A stretch of DNA of 64,000 bases from assembly GCF_963662255.1 (NCBI RefSeq), contig NC_085051.1:57130101-57194100 (forward strand), read 5' to 3'. Shown here one piece after another: positions 52,967 to 64,000 of the stretch. This DNA is from Cinclus cinclus (taxonomy: Eukaryota; Chordata; Aves; Passeriformes; Cinclidae). The notes beneath the pieces are model-generated. The model had not been told where the DNA came from. It made no database searches and saw only the letters and a list, made by a program, of their open reading frames with translations. How positions within the stretch are numbered: the stretch's first letter is position 1; each line of letters starts with the position of its first letter. Position numbers and translations under genes: made by a program.

Positions 52967-53497
52967 CTAAACCAAAACAAATATTAATTAACACTGCATA
53001 TTCTTCCAAACTGCAAACTGTGACTTCAAGGCCACCACTAGGAGAACAGCAGAATGCCAAGTATCCTCTCCCTCAGAAATAGTATACAGAAAACCATCAT
53101 TTTCAGTAATAAGAAAAAGCTGCAGCAACCCCATAAATCAGAGTAACCTGCAAACAACCATTTTTATAGAATCCACATTAAAGACAATATAACAGGCTCC
53201 TTATTCCAACTGGTCGATGCAACAATATTTATTAAAATAAAAAAAAAATTAGAACTTAATCAGAGAAGGAATAGCACTGAGTAGTATAACTTGGATCAGA
53301 TGTTTATCTAAGACACATTCTTTCTACCAATGAACTCAGACCAGTTTGAAATTGTTTCCCATTAGATTTCACCTGAGGCCGTTTGGAAATGATCCTTGTT
53401 CTGCTCTGCACAATGGCACTATTGTAAGTGCAACCAACAGCATATTTATTTTCTCCTTCAGCAACTTATTTTTAGGGAAGCCAGCCAATTTTTAAAT

Positions 53498-53536
53498 ACA
53501 TATATATATATATATATAAAAAATATATATATATAA
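53498..53536. repeat. (TA)n microsatellite, interrupted
   Basis: About ten TA units, a short AAAAA interruption, then about six more. It lies 560 bp upstream of MNAT1 exon 6 in transcription order, inside the intron. Confidence 0.95.
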
Positions 53537-55594
53537 AGTAGTAAAATTAATAGTTAAGCAAATGAATTATTTAAACTGTCAGGACAGAATGATTATTAAC
53601 ATACATATATGTAAGTGCATTTTTGAGAAAGTCAGGAAATTATTGGCCAAGTAATTTTCTAAGAGACTAATGTAACTATCTACATGCACACAGAAATCCT
53701 TGAGAATTCCTGGCTAGAATTACCATGAATTTGAGAGCAGGGAAGAAGTTCAGACAGATTCTTCCTGGACTGCTCTAGCACAGTATTTTATTCCTAAGGC
53801 CCTCACACATCACATTTACTTCTATTTCAAAGATCCAAGCAAATACTGAACTATGAAGTATATTTGTTACTCGCAAAACCAAACAGATTTTATTGACAGG
53901 ACTGTGGTTTTTAAATTATTCAGTTCAAGGTAAGAAGTTGGAAACCTAGAGAAATTGTCTGAAATGATCATGAAGAACAGTTCACTGACTTTTCACAGCA
54001 CTCTCCAGTCTTCTCTCCTCTCTCTATTTTATTACATTGCCTTTGTCTTACCACTAGAATGCAAGATAAAAGCAGAACAATCTCACATGACAAGATCTGG
54101 TCCAGAATCATGAATACAACTAAGAAAAGGTTCCTACTTGCATTTCTGTGATCATCTGGGAAGAGGGGAGAGAAGATGCTAAAAACCTAAATGGTAGGGA
54201 CATCTAATTTCTGTACAAGTGGAAGAAAATTTGGACCACAAAAGCTCCAGTTTAGAGTCTGCTTCTTTTAAGTGTTGTACATCTCTAACCAGCATGCAGC
54301 AGCATGTGCTGCCAGCTGTCAGCAGAAGTTAAGGATGTTGAATTCTTCCAATCACCAGATTTAAGATGCTTGGGTGAGAAGGGAAGAGCAGAAAGCATTC
54401 TCTTCTTCGTTTCGTCGTTCATATTCCTTAAACACTCACTGCATTTCTAATAAAATGATTCAAGGAAGCCAATTCTCAACCAACTTCTCAAAGAGTTCAC
54501 ACAATGACCAGTAACCAGATTACACAACTGTGGGAAACCCACACTGTGCCAGCAAGGCACCACATCCTGATTGTTTGTCCTTTTGAATATGCACAGAGCC
54601 CTTCTGTTAACTATTAACACACGTGGAAGTTCCAACCCTGTGTTTATCCATACCAGCAATTTTCTGTATGGGAAAACAAACTGTCTACACTACGAACAAA
54701 GCTGGTTACACACAACAATTTCTGGAAGATTTGTCTCAAAACTCTTGAGGTTCTGGTAAAAGTGTGGATATGACGTCTTTAACGCCTTTGCCTGACTCCA
54801 AGCTATGCCACAGTCCAGGGAAAACCTGCTCCTCTGCCATGTGCTGCAGTCCCACTGTGCTCATGCCTGGGAATTATGGGCTGTTGAAGAGGAGAGTGCA
54901 AGTCCCATAACACACAAGACATCTTAGAGATCATCTTAGAATCCTTTGTATGCAAGTCAGAGAGTTTATGCAGCACATAAAAAAAGTGCTATAATATTTT
55001 ACTCAGCCTGGATTATCCAAGGTTTTAAAAAATCCCCACACACGCAACAATCCAAAATTAAACACTCATGTAGCTCTTCCAGTGATGCATTAAGTGTATT
55101 TGAGACTGCAGGTCTAAATTACAATGGGGTATTGTGCTTTTAAAGTGAGAGGTTTTATTGTAAAAGAGGTGACCTACAACAAAAGTAAGAGAAAATGCCT
55201 ATTTAGTACTGGGAGGCAAAAAGGACAAAACTGCTTTTCCAGTGGCCTGCAGAGCCTGGGTCCCCCCCCAGTGCCTTGCTGACCTCTCCAGCACTTCACA
55301 CTGGCCCTCCCCTCCCTGTTCCCAGGCAAGGTTGGGTTCATGGAGCCTTGGCCCCAGGTCCAGCCCTTTCTGTATGAGCCCCTGCACTCCCCAGGCTGGC
55401 CAGAAGCCAGGGTCCACTGCACAACATTTAGAATTCCCAACATTTTTCTGTGCCTCTGGACCACTTAAATTATCAGCTCTCTGAAGATGGTACAGCATTT
55501 TCAAACACTTTTGTACACAGCTGACACCTTTACTCCATAAGAAACCACCACAAGTAACACACAGAATGACGTGAACCACCAAGATGACAAGAGG

Positions 55595-56015
55595 GAAGGA
55601 GCACCTCTCCCAGGAGGAAGGGATGAGGGCATTGGGATTGGTGAGCCTAGAAAAGAGAAAGCTTTGGAGTGACCTAATTATGGCTTTCCAGTACCTGAAG
55701 GGAGCTGACAAAAAAGATAGAGAAAGACTATTTACAACAGCCTGGAGTGACAGGACAAGGGGGAATGGCTTCAAACTGACAGAGGGCAGGTTTAGATTAA
55801 ACACTGGAAGCAATTCTTTACTGAGAGTGGTGAGGCCCTGGCACAGGCTGCCCAGAGAAGCAGTGGATGCCCCAACACTGTGAATGTTCAAGGCCAGGTT
55901 GGACAGGGCTCTGAGCAATCTTCTCTAGTGGAAGTTTTCCCTCCCCATGACAGAGGGTTGGAATTGGATTGTCTCCAAGGACCCTTCCAACCCAAGCATT
56001 TCTATGATTCTACGA
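55595..56015 (+). repeat. CR1 LINE 3' end (about 420 bp)
   Basis: The element includes gagcacctctcccaggagga, acagcctggagtgacaggac, aagggggaatggcttcaaac, ggcacaggctgcccagagaa, and tggatgccccaacactgtga. It ends with aacccaagcatttctatgat and tctacga, the typical CR1 terminus. It points to the plus strand, antisense to MNAT1. A 239-codon minus-strand open frame lies opposite it and is not credible as a gene. Confidence 0.95.
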
Positions 56016-57153
56016 GATTTACAGCTTCGTAAGATTCGGAAAAAAAAAAATACCAAGACCTACTTTCTAGAGCTCTGGGCTGTAGACTGACCACACCAGG
56101 TGATCAGTCTGAAAGCAATGGCAGATTCCCACCTTCCTCTGCTCTCACAATCCTGCAGAGTCAGTGGTGTTACCACTGGTATCTCAGTAGCCAGAAATTA
56201 ATCCTTTTTCGTTTAGCACTGAACCAGCATCCACAGATACAAGATTGTTTTTAAGTTAATTCTTTACAGTGCTGATACTCATGCTTGGCATTTGCTGCAT
56301 TTCTCAAGTTTTACTCATGATCAGTCTCATTTTCAGATTTGCAGCACAGCATTAGAGGGATTTCAGAGACCATAGGAAATGTTTATTTGTTTAACAACCA
56401 CTGGTTTTCCAGAGACTTCGTAAGTCATTATACAAACACTTCATTGCTGGCTTTATAAACCTTAGTAATATTACAAAACTAGTTTGGGCTCAAATTTAAG
56501 TTGACACTGCCCCTTCAGAAACAGAACACAACTTGAAACTGTCCAGTTTCCTCCCTCAGCCTTTAAAAATCACCTTTATGTTGCTGTTAGAATATTAAGA
56601 TATGTTTTAATAGCAATACATATGCAATCACAGTTAAAACTACTTATTTTAGTCATGTTTTAAGGGTTATTTATAGTTATTCTTGCTGCAAGCCACCTGG
56701 CGAAGGTTTCCAGTAAAAACCAAATGCAGTGTTAAAAAAAATATAAAATTAAACAACCAATTACACATCACCACTGGTCTCTAGTCAGTTAGGAGTGTGT
56801 TTCAGAACAGGGTTTTTTAAAAGTCAGAAACTCAAAATCCATATTCTGAAAAATTAAATTCAAATTCATAGTGAAGCTTTCATTAATTTATCCACTATTC
56901 ACAATTGTGTGGACTGTAAACACATACCTTAGAAGTGAATATAGACTGCTGAACGTAAAGATACAGGATTGACTTTTTCTCCAAGAACCTTTCTGCTCAT
57001 CTCTGCTTTTGTCTACAAAAGGAAAACCAGTAACAGGTTGCCAGGAATCCTGGCTTGAAAAAAAGGCATCTCTTCAAGAGGCCCTGAAACTCTTAAATTT
57101 CACTTAGATCCTCTCTCCATGTCAGTGCCTTCTGCACCAGCCCAAAGAAGAAC

Positions 57154-57176
57154 TCTACTTTTTCAGAAAAAGTAGA
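57154..57176. repeat. Short near-perfect palindrome
   Basis: Arms tctactttttc and gaaaaagtaga (11 bp each) are separated by a single a. It could form a small hairpin. No terminator role is expected in this setting. Confidence 0.85.
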
Positions 57177-58126
57177 AAAGCTTCTGTATCTTGAATAAGA
57201 ACTGAGACTACAAAGCAGGAATTAACACTGTGTTAGTGTGAGATGCACTGATACAAGAGAGAATATGTGATTTAGGTATGCCAAGCAGCTTTAAGCCACA
57301 TTGACACAGCTGAACACATGTATGTATGCATATATCTTTTTTCTGTTCTCCCTCAAGGTTACAGAGAGACTGTGTACACAGACTGTCCTCGTGGGTGTGA
57401 AACCTGTGAATGTGTGTGCATGCATGTCTGTACAGACACTTGTACTGAAAAAATTGGGATGTGAACCCTGTTTAACATATTTAGTGAGTTTCTCTATGCC
57501 CACACATTATTGCGTTTCAGATGCAGAATCAGTAAGTGAACCAAGATTACCACAATTTCCAAAAGCAACCAGAGTTTTCTTCTGTTTGTCTATACAAGCT
57601 TCATTCACTTCAAAAGAAGCCACTTGTACAGGAGAAGTTGCAGGAAGAGAACATGACACACTCAAGGCAAGAAAACTTTTGGCTTGTAGTAGTTTTTGAA
57701 TACAAAGGGACCACCAATCGTTTAGGTGTTCTGACTGAGAAAAGGCTGACCAGTGCTTGGATAACTCATGAGGTTGCTGTCCCCTGCTCTCCACCATCTC
57801 CACTGCAGAGGTGGCTGAGTCTAGAAGCACCTCCTGATGACCTTTTTGCTCCCACACACCAGACTATCACCCACTACTCAGAACTGCTTAACAAGCCAAC
57901 AGCGGTAGAGTCCAATTAAATCTACAAATCTCAGAAGCACTCTTCATCCAGCCCCTAGCTTACCAAAACCAGAGTGGTTTACAACACTGAAATAAATAAC
58001 AGGTGAGAGAACGGAAACACAAAACACGCGAAACAGGGAGACAGGGACGGATCTGTCAGTTCCACACAGTTAACAGTGATAGAGATGAATGTCAGTGCTT
58101 TCCAAGCCTCTGGTTTTGTTACTCAC

Positions 58127-58267
58127 CAGATCATCCAGGAGTGCCTGTTTATTCTTCCTTTTTATCATCTGTTGTAGCTGTTCTTCCTTCTGCATGAACA
58201 GCCGCCTTTGTTCGCTTTCCTGCCTCTCTACCTCCAGAGCCTCCTCCAGCTCTTCCTGCTCCCGAGT
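58127..58267 (-). CDS. MNAT1: MNAT1 internal exon (probably exon 5), MAT1 residues ~141-187, coiled coil
   Basis: This 141-nt exon holds exactly 47 codons in phase 0 at both ends. The peptide begins [20 protein letters not shown], continues through [20 protein letters not shown] and ends QALLDDL. It is the highly charged long helix of MAT1. In TFIIH this part bridges the kinase module to the core helicases; that role is family knowledge. The acceptor is ctttcag|AC and the donor is CTG|gtgagt, both near consensus. Seen against the human protein from memory, the bird sequence has N to S, I to M, I/L to M/I, F to L and E to D changes, all mild. Because the exon is a multiple of three and phase 0/0, skipping would keep the frame but remove most of the coiled coil. 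There is no internal stop. Confidence 0.98.
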
Positions 58268-59169
58268 CTGAAAGGGAAATCAGAAATCAGCTCACAACAA
58301 CCCCACAGCTCCACTGCCCCCCAAGGGACCCTGGGCAGGCCATGCAAGGGGAAAGCAGCCAAGTTCTACCTTTAAAAGCAAAATTTTAAGGTGATTGTGG
58401 ATGATTATTCTACCTCCTCATTGTCCAATGTAAAGTTAAGAACTTTAACTTGCTGCTTGCTGGAGTTCAGATCTGACTCCTTAAATGTTAGGAAATGGGT
58501 TTTCTCCACACTTTAAAGTGAGCCCCTCTGGACTCCTACACATCCTATAACTCAATGATGTAAGTAGGCTGAACAAAAATAATCCCACAATACTGTTCCT
58601 GATCATCCCACTCATCAGGTGCATCTTCTTTGCAAAGCACACTGTGCTTATCAGTGGTGCAGAAGCAAAATGAGAAATTACAAATATGTGAATATTAATA
58701 GAGAAGCCTGTAACTTTTAAGCATTAACTGTGAAAATGTCACAGCTTCAGAAAAAGGAATTTTTCCTTTAACCTGGATTGCAGCTACATGATTGAGATGA
58801 AAAGAAAGATTACTGGTACAAAATGACAAGTTTTTGTTATAGATCCATTTCTTGGCAAGCCTTTTTTTAACCTGCAAACTATTAGGTAATCTGTATTTGA
58901 AAAATCACAGTGAAAGAATTAAAAAACTCAAGAGGGCTCAGACACAGAGGAAAACAAGGGGATTAAACAATTTTATAAAGAAGGTGGATCAAAAGAATGT
59001 CAGTTCAATTACAAGAAGGTACAAGGAAAAACATACAGGAAACATTTTCCAAATCTTCTCCATCGAATATACTAAAGCAAAGGGATATGCAGTAAAAATG
59101 GCAAGATAATTAAAATTTTATAAACTTAAATGGATGACTTATTGATGAAAGGAGTTTCAGCAAAACATC

Positions 59170-59484
59170 ATGGGGTAGACACTGATCTCTTCTCTGTGGT
59201 GCCCAGTGCCAGGACCTGAGGGAATGGCCTGACATTGTGTCAGGGGAGGTTTAGGTTGGGTATCAGGAAAAGGTTCTTCACCCAGAGGATATCTGGGGGC
59301 TGGAACAGGCTCCCCAGGGCAGCAGTCACAGCACCAAACCTGACAGAGCTCAAGGGGTGTTTGGACAATGCTCTCAGGCACAGGGTGTGACTCTTGGGGG
59401 TGGTGCTGTGCAGGACTGGGAGCTGGACTCAATAATCCTTGTGGGTCCCTTCCAACTCAGCTCACTCTGTGACTCTGTGATCAT
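59170..59484 (+). repeat. CR1 LINE 3' end (about 310 bp)
   Basis: The element contains gggaggtttaggttgggtat, caggaaaaggttcttcaccc, gctggaacaggctccccagg and gactgggagctggactcaat. It continues with aatccttgtgggtcccttcc and ends actctgtgactctgtgatc. This is a complete-looking CR1 3' portion in plus orientation, antisense to MNAT1, placed within the 4.0 kb intron. Confidence 0.93.
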
Positions 59485-61004
59485 TGAGGCCAAGACCACA
59501 GTAAAGTTTGTTCTAATCATAAATTTCTATCATAAAGCACAGCTACCTAACACAAGCCAGAATATTAATAAAAGAAAAACAAAAACAAACCTTTACCAGA
59601 CAGATCAAGCCAGTGGGTCCAGTGAAGCCCAGTTACTCCTGGATGCAAGAGCTGACAGAAGCTGCTTCCATTTTGTCACTGTTTATCAGTGACACTGCTA
59701 AAAAGCTGGTCACCAACCAGCAACCACCTGGAGTGGGCTCTCTTTGCATTCAATGAAAGGAAAAAAACAAACAACAAAATTCCCAAACTTCTAACTGAGG
59801 TTATTTTAGAGAATTAAGGAATTTAGTTAGTTCATCAACCAAACTGAAGAGCTCGGGGTACTTCGAGACATTCCAAGGCTCTTCCACATTTATCTCTAAA
59901 GACTGCCTGGAATTTACACTAAAACAGAAGAAAACTTCTAGGGAAGTGCTGACAGACCTAGTATGAAGAAACAGCTCAGAAAAATTATAGTCCGAAATAA
60001 GTAAACTGATAAACAAACCTAAACCAGAGCAGACTACAGGAAAATGGAAGAATTATCACATGTCAGATCAAATTCTTTAAAGGAAGACCAAATAGAACAG
60101 TAAAAGAGAAGAGATGAGTTCAACAGGCAGCAAGGGTTGTGTCCAAACTAAAGATAATCTAAACACAACCCTAATATGTGAAGGAAAAGATGATGACAGT
60201 GAAGCCTGGAGTAAACTCAAGACTACAAGTGAAGAAGTAAAAAGAAAGTAAAATAACATTTCACCACATTCAGGAAAGGATAATCAAGAAAACATGCACG
60301 TTCACATCTCAGAATTCAGACACAACTATTTCAAGACTGCACAAAGCACCAAGTGAAATAAAACATCTAGTGATAAAAGCAACAAGTTACTCTATGACTG
60401 GAGAATTGCAAATATTTAAGGGAGAAACACTGGAAAAGCTGTAGTCCACTCAGGGTGCAAGGTTTTATAGATAAAAAGTATATATAAATATTTATCTATA
60501 TAAAAAATACAATTACAAGAACACCAAGATTGACACTATTTTTTCTAAACTACAAGAGAAGAACAGTCTCAGGATCAATGTATTTCCAGCAGAGATGGGA
60601 AAACAGAGCTCCTTTACAAGAGACATTAAGACCTCTGCATTCAATTCTGACCCTTTCTGCTTGCCAAACACAAATTCAAACTGGAGCAGGCAAAGGGTAA
60701 CAAAAACAACAAGAAGGACAGAAAATATCTATATCCCTCAGAAGCAACCTATTACAGTGGATAGAAAAATTTAAGTCAAGAATGAAGGAACAATGACTGG
60801 CCATAAGAAGTTTATCCAAGAAAGCAGGACACCTTTTACCATGCATGGAGTAAAGACATTTCAGAACTTGCTAAGAAGAGCTGGAGAGGAAAACCAACCC
60901 TTCAGCTTTTAGGAGAAGGGTAAATTTATGGGCAAGATTATGCAGATTTTGTAATAACCACTGTGTCAATTGTTGAAAAAGAAATTATGAATGTTTCAAA
61001 TGTT

Positions 61005-61023
61005 AAAAAAAAAAAAAAAAAAA
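61005..61023. repeat. Poly-A tract
   Basis: About 19 As followed by further A-rich sequence to 61040. It closes a long A-biased stretch that starts after the CR1 at 59484. Confidence 0.9.
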
Positions 61024-62271
61024 GAAAAAAACAAAAAAAGAGAAATGTCTCCAGCTCTCCAGTGAGTCTGGATTCACACAGGCTTGCCCAGCTTCCAGCA
61101 GCCAGCCTCCAGCACAGCAGGACTGTGGAACACAGCAAACAGAAGTGCTGGGGGCTTGAGTGGGTACAGGGTTATTACAGAGCTGCTTGACAGCACCACA
61201 CAGGCCCTGCACAGGCTATCAGAGCCACTTCCTTCAAGGGAAGGTGGGCTGCAGGCAGAGCTGTTCTCACTGTGACCCCAGAGGCTGCAGCTCCATTGTA
61301 AAATAAGACATGCAGCCAAAGCTTTGGCAGGTCTCTTCAAGCTCTGAAGCAGAGGATATTGCACAGTGTCAGAGACAGGATAACAGATCAGAGATGGACC
61401 CCTAGGGAAATTTCCTTGCCTTTAAAAGGAAGAGGTTCAAACAAACATTTTTCAGATTCCAATCTCCTCCTGTGAAATCCTAGAGCTAAAGAAATCACTC
61501 GGAGTTTTGCCACAGACGTCAGGGGAGTGAGGATTTCACCCCTACTGATTTGAAAGCAAGTCCTTAGTGCAACTGGATTACAAACACAAACCCTTGTTAT
61601 GTCACACTCTGGGCAGACATTTTCCTTCAAGAACTGATAACAATGTGTATTTTTATGCTGAAAAAACATTTAACAGATTAAATTTTTCTTACAGGAATAA
61701 GTGCATACAAGTTTATTTTTAAAGAACAAAATTTTATGTGAGCCATAATTTAATGAATGAATCTTCAAAGAACCCTGTGTTTTGCATACAGATCATATAT
61801 ATAATATCCCTGATGTTACTGTTATCAGCTCTTGAACAAAAGTTTTAATGTTTGTTTCAACATCCTTCATTTTGAATTTTGCATAAACCAGGCCTGTGCT
61901 TTGCCTCAGTTTTACAGCCCTCTCCTGGGAGCTTCACAATGTCTGAGTCTGGATTCCTTTTTTCCTTCGGATGAGAAAGGAACAATTGTCCTGGTGTAGG
62001 AATGAACTTCATCTCTCCTGGATATTGTCCAACGACACTGCCAGCACACATGCCGTGGTGATGTATTAGACACAGGCTCCACTGCCTGCCCCTCTTCTCA
62101 AACCCTTCCCAAAATAAAGCATAACTATACTTTAACTATCAACCTCAACATTTAAATTCAAAGAACTCTGCATAGTGCTTTGAGCTTTGATTTGCTTTAA
62201 GAAAGCACTCCACAAATCCTTTAGTTCTTTAACAAAATAATAAAAATTGTAGGGGAGAGAAGTTAACTAAC

Positions 62272-62375
62272 CAGTTTTAACTTATTCTTCTGAATGACTT
62301 CTTTGTTATCCTTTTGATACAGCTCCATTTTCTTTTTGGTGTTCTCCAAGTCCACATTGTTGGTCAAGTTAAATA
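62272..62375 (-). CDS. MNAT1: MNAT1 internal exon (probably exon 4), MAT1 residues ~106-140
   Basis: This exon encodes the start of the central helical region of MAT1, which joins the N-terminal RING finger to the CDK7/cyclin H-binding C-terminus. It is 104 nt long. The first two bases complete a split valine codon (phase 1 entry), then 34 codons follow, beginning [20 protein letters not shown] and ending KNKLKL. This matches vertebrate MAT1 with only conservative changes from the human protein as I recall it (D to E, I to L, E to D, D to E). The acceptor on the minus strand is tttatacag and the donor is CTG|gttagt, both good. The exon is charged and lysine/glutamate rich, as expected of a coiled coil. 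It is followed in frame (phase 0) by the exon at 58127-58267. Skipping it would shift the frame. Exon number is inferred from the human eight-exon gene; the identity itself is secure. Confidence 0.97.
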
Positions 62376-64000
62376 CTGTATAAATATTATAAAGACAGAA
62401 AGCAAAAGTATTAGGTCAGCATGCATGACTATGACAAAAACACTATTCTTATGCTCTCTATCCCTTCTAGCCAAATATAAACATTGCAGTAACAGAACTT
62501 ATTTAAACATGCCATATAAAGACAGAGACAATCTGCTAAGTCACTGCATTTCAATGAAAGCCAGCAGAGATTCTGTAGGTTTACAAATCTGTAGGAGATT
62601 AAAATTTGAATCCTGCATCTCATTTTGTGACACTGGTAATGATACACATGAATAACCATCACATTCATAAAACACTGACCTTTGCAAGTAGCAGTTATAG
62701 CTAAGACCACAGTAATTCCTGTAAAATTAGATTAGGCCAAACACAGGCATATGAAGACAAGCTTAGCAATTCAGTCATTCTGTTTCACAGAGAATATCTA
62801 ATGCACAAAGACTACAGTGACTGAATTCTCAGGTACACAAAAAAATTCACATGGCTTGATAACTTAAAAGGCACCAACATACAATTACCTTTATTATGAG
62901 GAATCTGCAGATGCTTGCAGATTAATAGGTCAGCTGACATTCTTTTGATGTCTCTCAATGGTGACAGACCATATCTCATGTAATTATGAGCAAGCAGGGT
63001 CGGCCAGCAAGCTCCATAGTTTAGCACAACATTCCCAATTATCTACACATGGCACAGATGATATCTCAAGAAATTGAACAGTTTCTATAATCAACAGCTT
63101 GAAAGATGTAGATGGTTTGGATGATTTGTAACTTGATACAATGCCTGAGCCCTTCATCTCTAGGTCACAGGTTCACTGGTGGGTCAAGTGAATTCCAACT
63201 GAACACCATTATCACTGGGAAGTCGTTTGGTGATTCCCATCCAGAGTGGATGCTGGGCTCCTGCCCATGGCCTTAAAACTCCTGAACAGTGCCAGCACAC
63301 AGCACTCAAAGCCTCCAAGAGCTCTGTCACGTGGCTACAAGAGCAGCAGAGAAATTTGCGCTGCCATTGATAAATCCCTCGCAAGAAACGAACGCGCAGT
63401 GATTGAGCTACACCAGACCCTGTGAAAGGGAAGGAGGTTCTTGTGGAAACACCAGCATGGGACTGGGGAGGTTTTGGTTCAGTTCTCTCTTCCCAGGCTT
63501 TTAGGCAACCAGGGCCGAGCTAACCCTGGGCACAGGCGCCACTGCCAAGTCATTTGTACCAGAGAGGCTGCTAGAGAGGAACAGAAGGAAGTAGCATGAA
63601 GTCTGTTGTTACTCATCAGGATAATACACATCTCAGTTTGGGAAGACCATATCCCTTCCTTCATCCTCCCCACAGGTAACACGGCAGAAATGAGCATTTA
63701 GGAGGGTTCTAGGCAAACCAAATCAAGAGTAGCCCAGACTGACAAACCAGATGACAGCGGTGAAGGAAACACCAAGAAATCAATGTCAGGAGCAAATGGA
63801 GATAAGAAGAAATAGGAAGGTCCAAAATGGTAGAGCTGTGGGATGCAGCTCAGTTCTACAAGCTCAGCTCACTACTGCCAAGAGAGGCATTCCTGCTGTT
63901 ATGTCCCTTCTCCCCAAGCACAGGCCTCACTCTTTCCCCTGCTCTGATTCCAGAACTCCTTTGGATGCTCTGCAGCATCAACAAAAATCCTCCAGTAACC
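62376..64000 (-). other. MNAT1: MNAT1 intron upstream of exon 4 (3' end only)
   Basis: This is the end of the intron preceding the exon at 62272-62375. It ends at the acceptor tttatacag, and its donor lies beyond the right edge. I looked on the minus strand for the preceding MAT1 peptide (the region ending EEVEEIV) and did not see it. A possible MIR-like fragment sits at 63440-63565. Nothing else is recognised. Confidence 0.85.
63440..63565 (+). repeat. Possible MIR-like SINE fragment
   Basis: A B-box-like ggttcagttct lies near 63475. It is followed at MIR-like spacing by cgagctaaccctgggcac and ccactgccaagtcatttgta, which could correspond to the MIR core. The match is weak and no A box is convincing. 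Confidence 0.35.

Larger units (their letters stand above)
58268..62271 (-). other. MNAT1: MNAT1 intron between exons 4 and 5 (4.0 kb)
   Basis: This phase 0 intron has donor gttagt and acceptor tttcag. It holds a plus-strand CR1 tail at 59170-59484, then about 1.5 kb of A-rich, strand-asymmetric sequence ending at a poly-A run at 61005-61023. Parts of that stretch (around 60390-60460 and 60660-60740) vaguely resemble older CR1-type interior sequence, but I cannot establish this by eye. 61040-61300 is locally GC-richer with no recognisable coding content. Confidence 0.88.

Noticed and set aside
55199..55918. 239-codon open frame on the minus strand
   Set aside because: Most of its 5' half is the antisense of the CR1 tail at 55595-56015. 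No recognisable protein family and no promoter or splice context; it is an accident of a stop-poor strand.
60466..60500. AT-rich inverted repeat (tatagataaa / tttatctata)
   Set aside because: Ten-bp AT-only arms 15 bp apart are expected by chance in sequence of this composition.

Overview
The window is a stretch of vertebrate nuclear genome, almost certainly from a bird. It is AT-rich, CpG-poor and intron-dominated. The clearest interspersed repeats are CR1 non-LTR retrotransposon tails with the avian hallmark end (TCTATGATTCTATGA-type 3' end and the 'gggttggaagggac' block). Nothing prokaryotic is present: no operons, Shine-Dalgarno sites, rRNA, tRNA gene or CRISPR. I cannot tell the species.

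One protein-coding gene is recognisable, on the minus strand: MNAT1, encoding MAT1, the assembly factor of the CDK-activating kinase (CDK7-cyclin H-MAT1) and a subunit of TFIIH. Four consecutive internal exons are found at 62272-62375, 58127-58267, 52811-52936 and 25148-25269, in transcription order. Each has consensus acceptor and donor sites. Their phases chain without a break (phase 1 entry, then 0, 0, 0, and phase 2 exit), and together they encode MAT1 residues of about 106 to 270 in human numbering. That covers the central coiled-coil region and the first half of the CDK7/cyclin H-binding C-terminal region. The N-terminal RING-finger exons lie beyond the right edge. The last coding exon (about 39 residues) was not found and should lie beyond the left edge, so intron 7 is at least 25 kb.

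Everything else is intron. 1-25147 is the 5' part of the last intron. 25270-52810 is a 27.5 kb intron, 52937-58126 a 5.2 kb intron, 58268-62271 a 4.0 kb intron, and 62376-64000 the end of another. These hold six recognisable CR1 fragments (the longest about 0.9 kb at 6.0-6.9 kb), one probable older CR1/L3-like remnant, and a nearly complete MIR-type CORE-SINE with readable pol III A and B boxes at 48.0-48.3 kb. They also hold a palindromic ancient amniote repeat at 4.6 kb with a half copy at 36.8 kb, and scattered simple repeats.

I found no hidden new coding system. The observations most worth checking are a perfect 18-bp-arm hairpin at 46347-46388, a canonical G-quadruplex motif on the transcribed-sense strand at 23591-23605, and a 15-nt T homopolymer inside the exon 7 acceptor. 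CpG-retaining, homeobox-site-bearing stretches at 18.7-19.2 kb and 37.9-38.4 kb look like conserved non-coding regulatory DNA. In vertebrates MNAT1 lies beside the SIX6-SIX1-SIX4 cluster, so such elements could regulate those genes.
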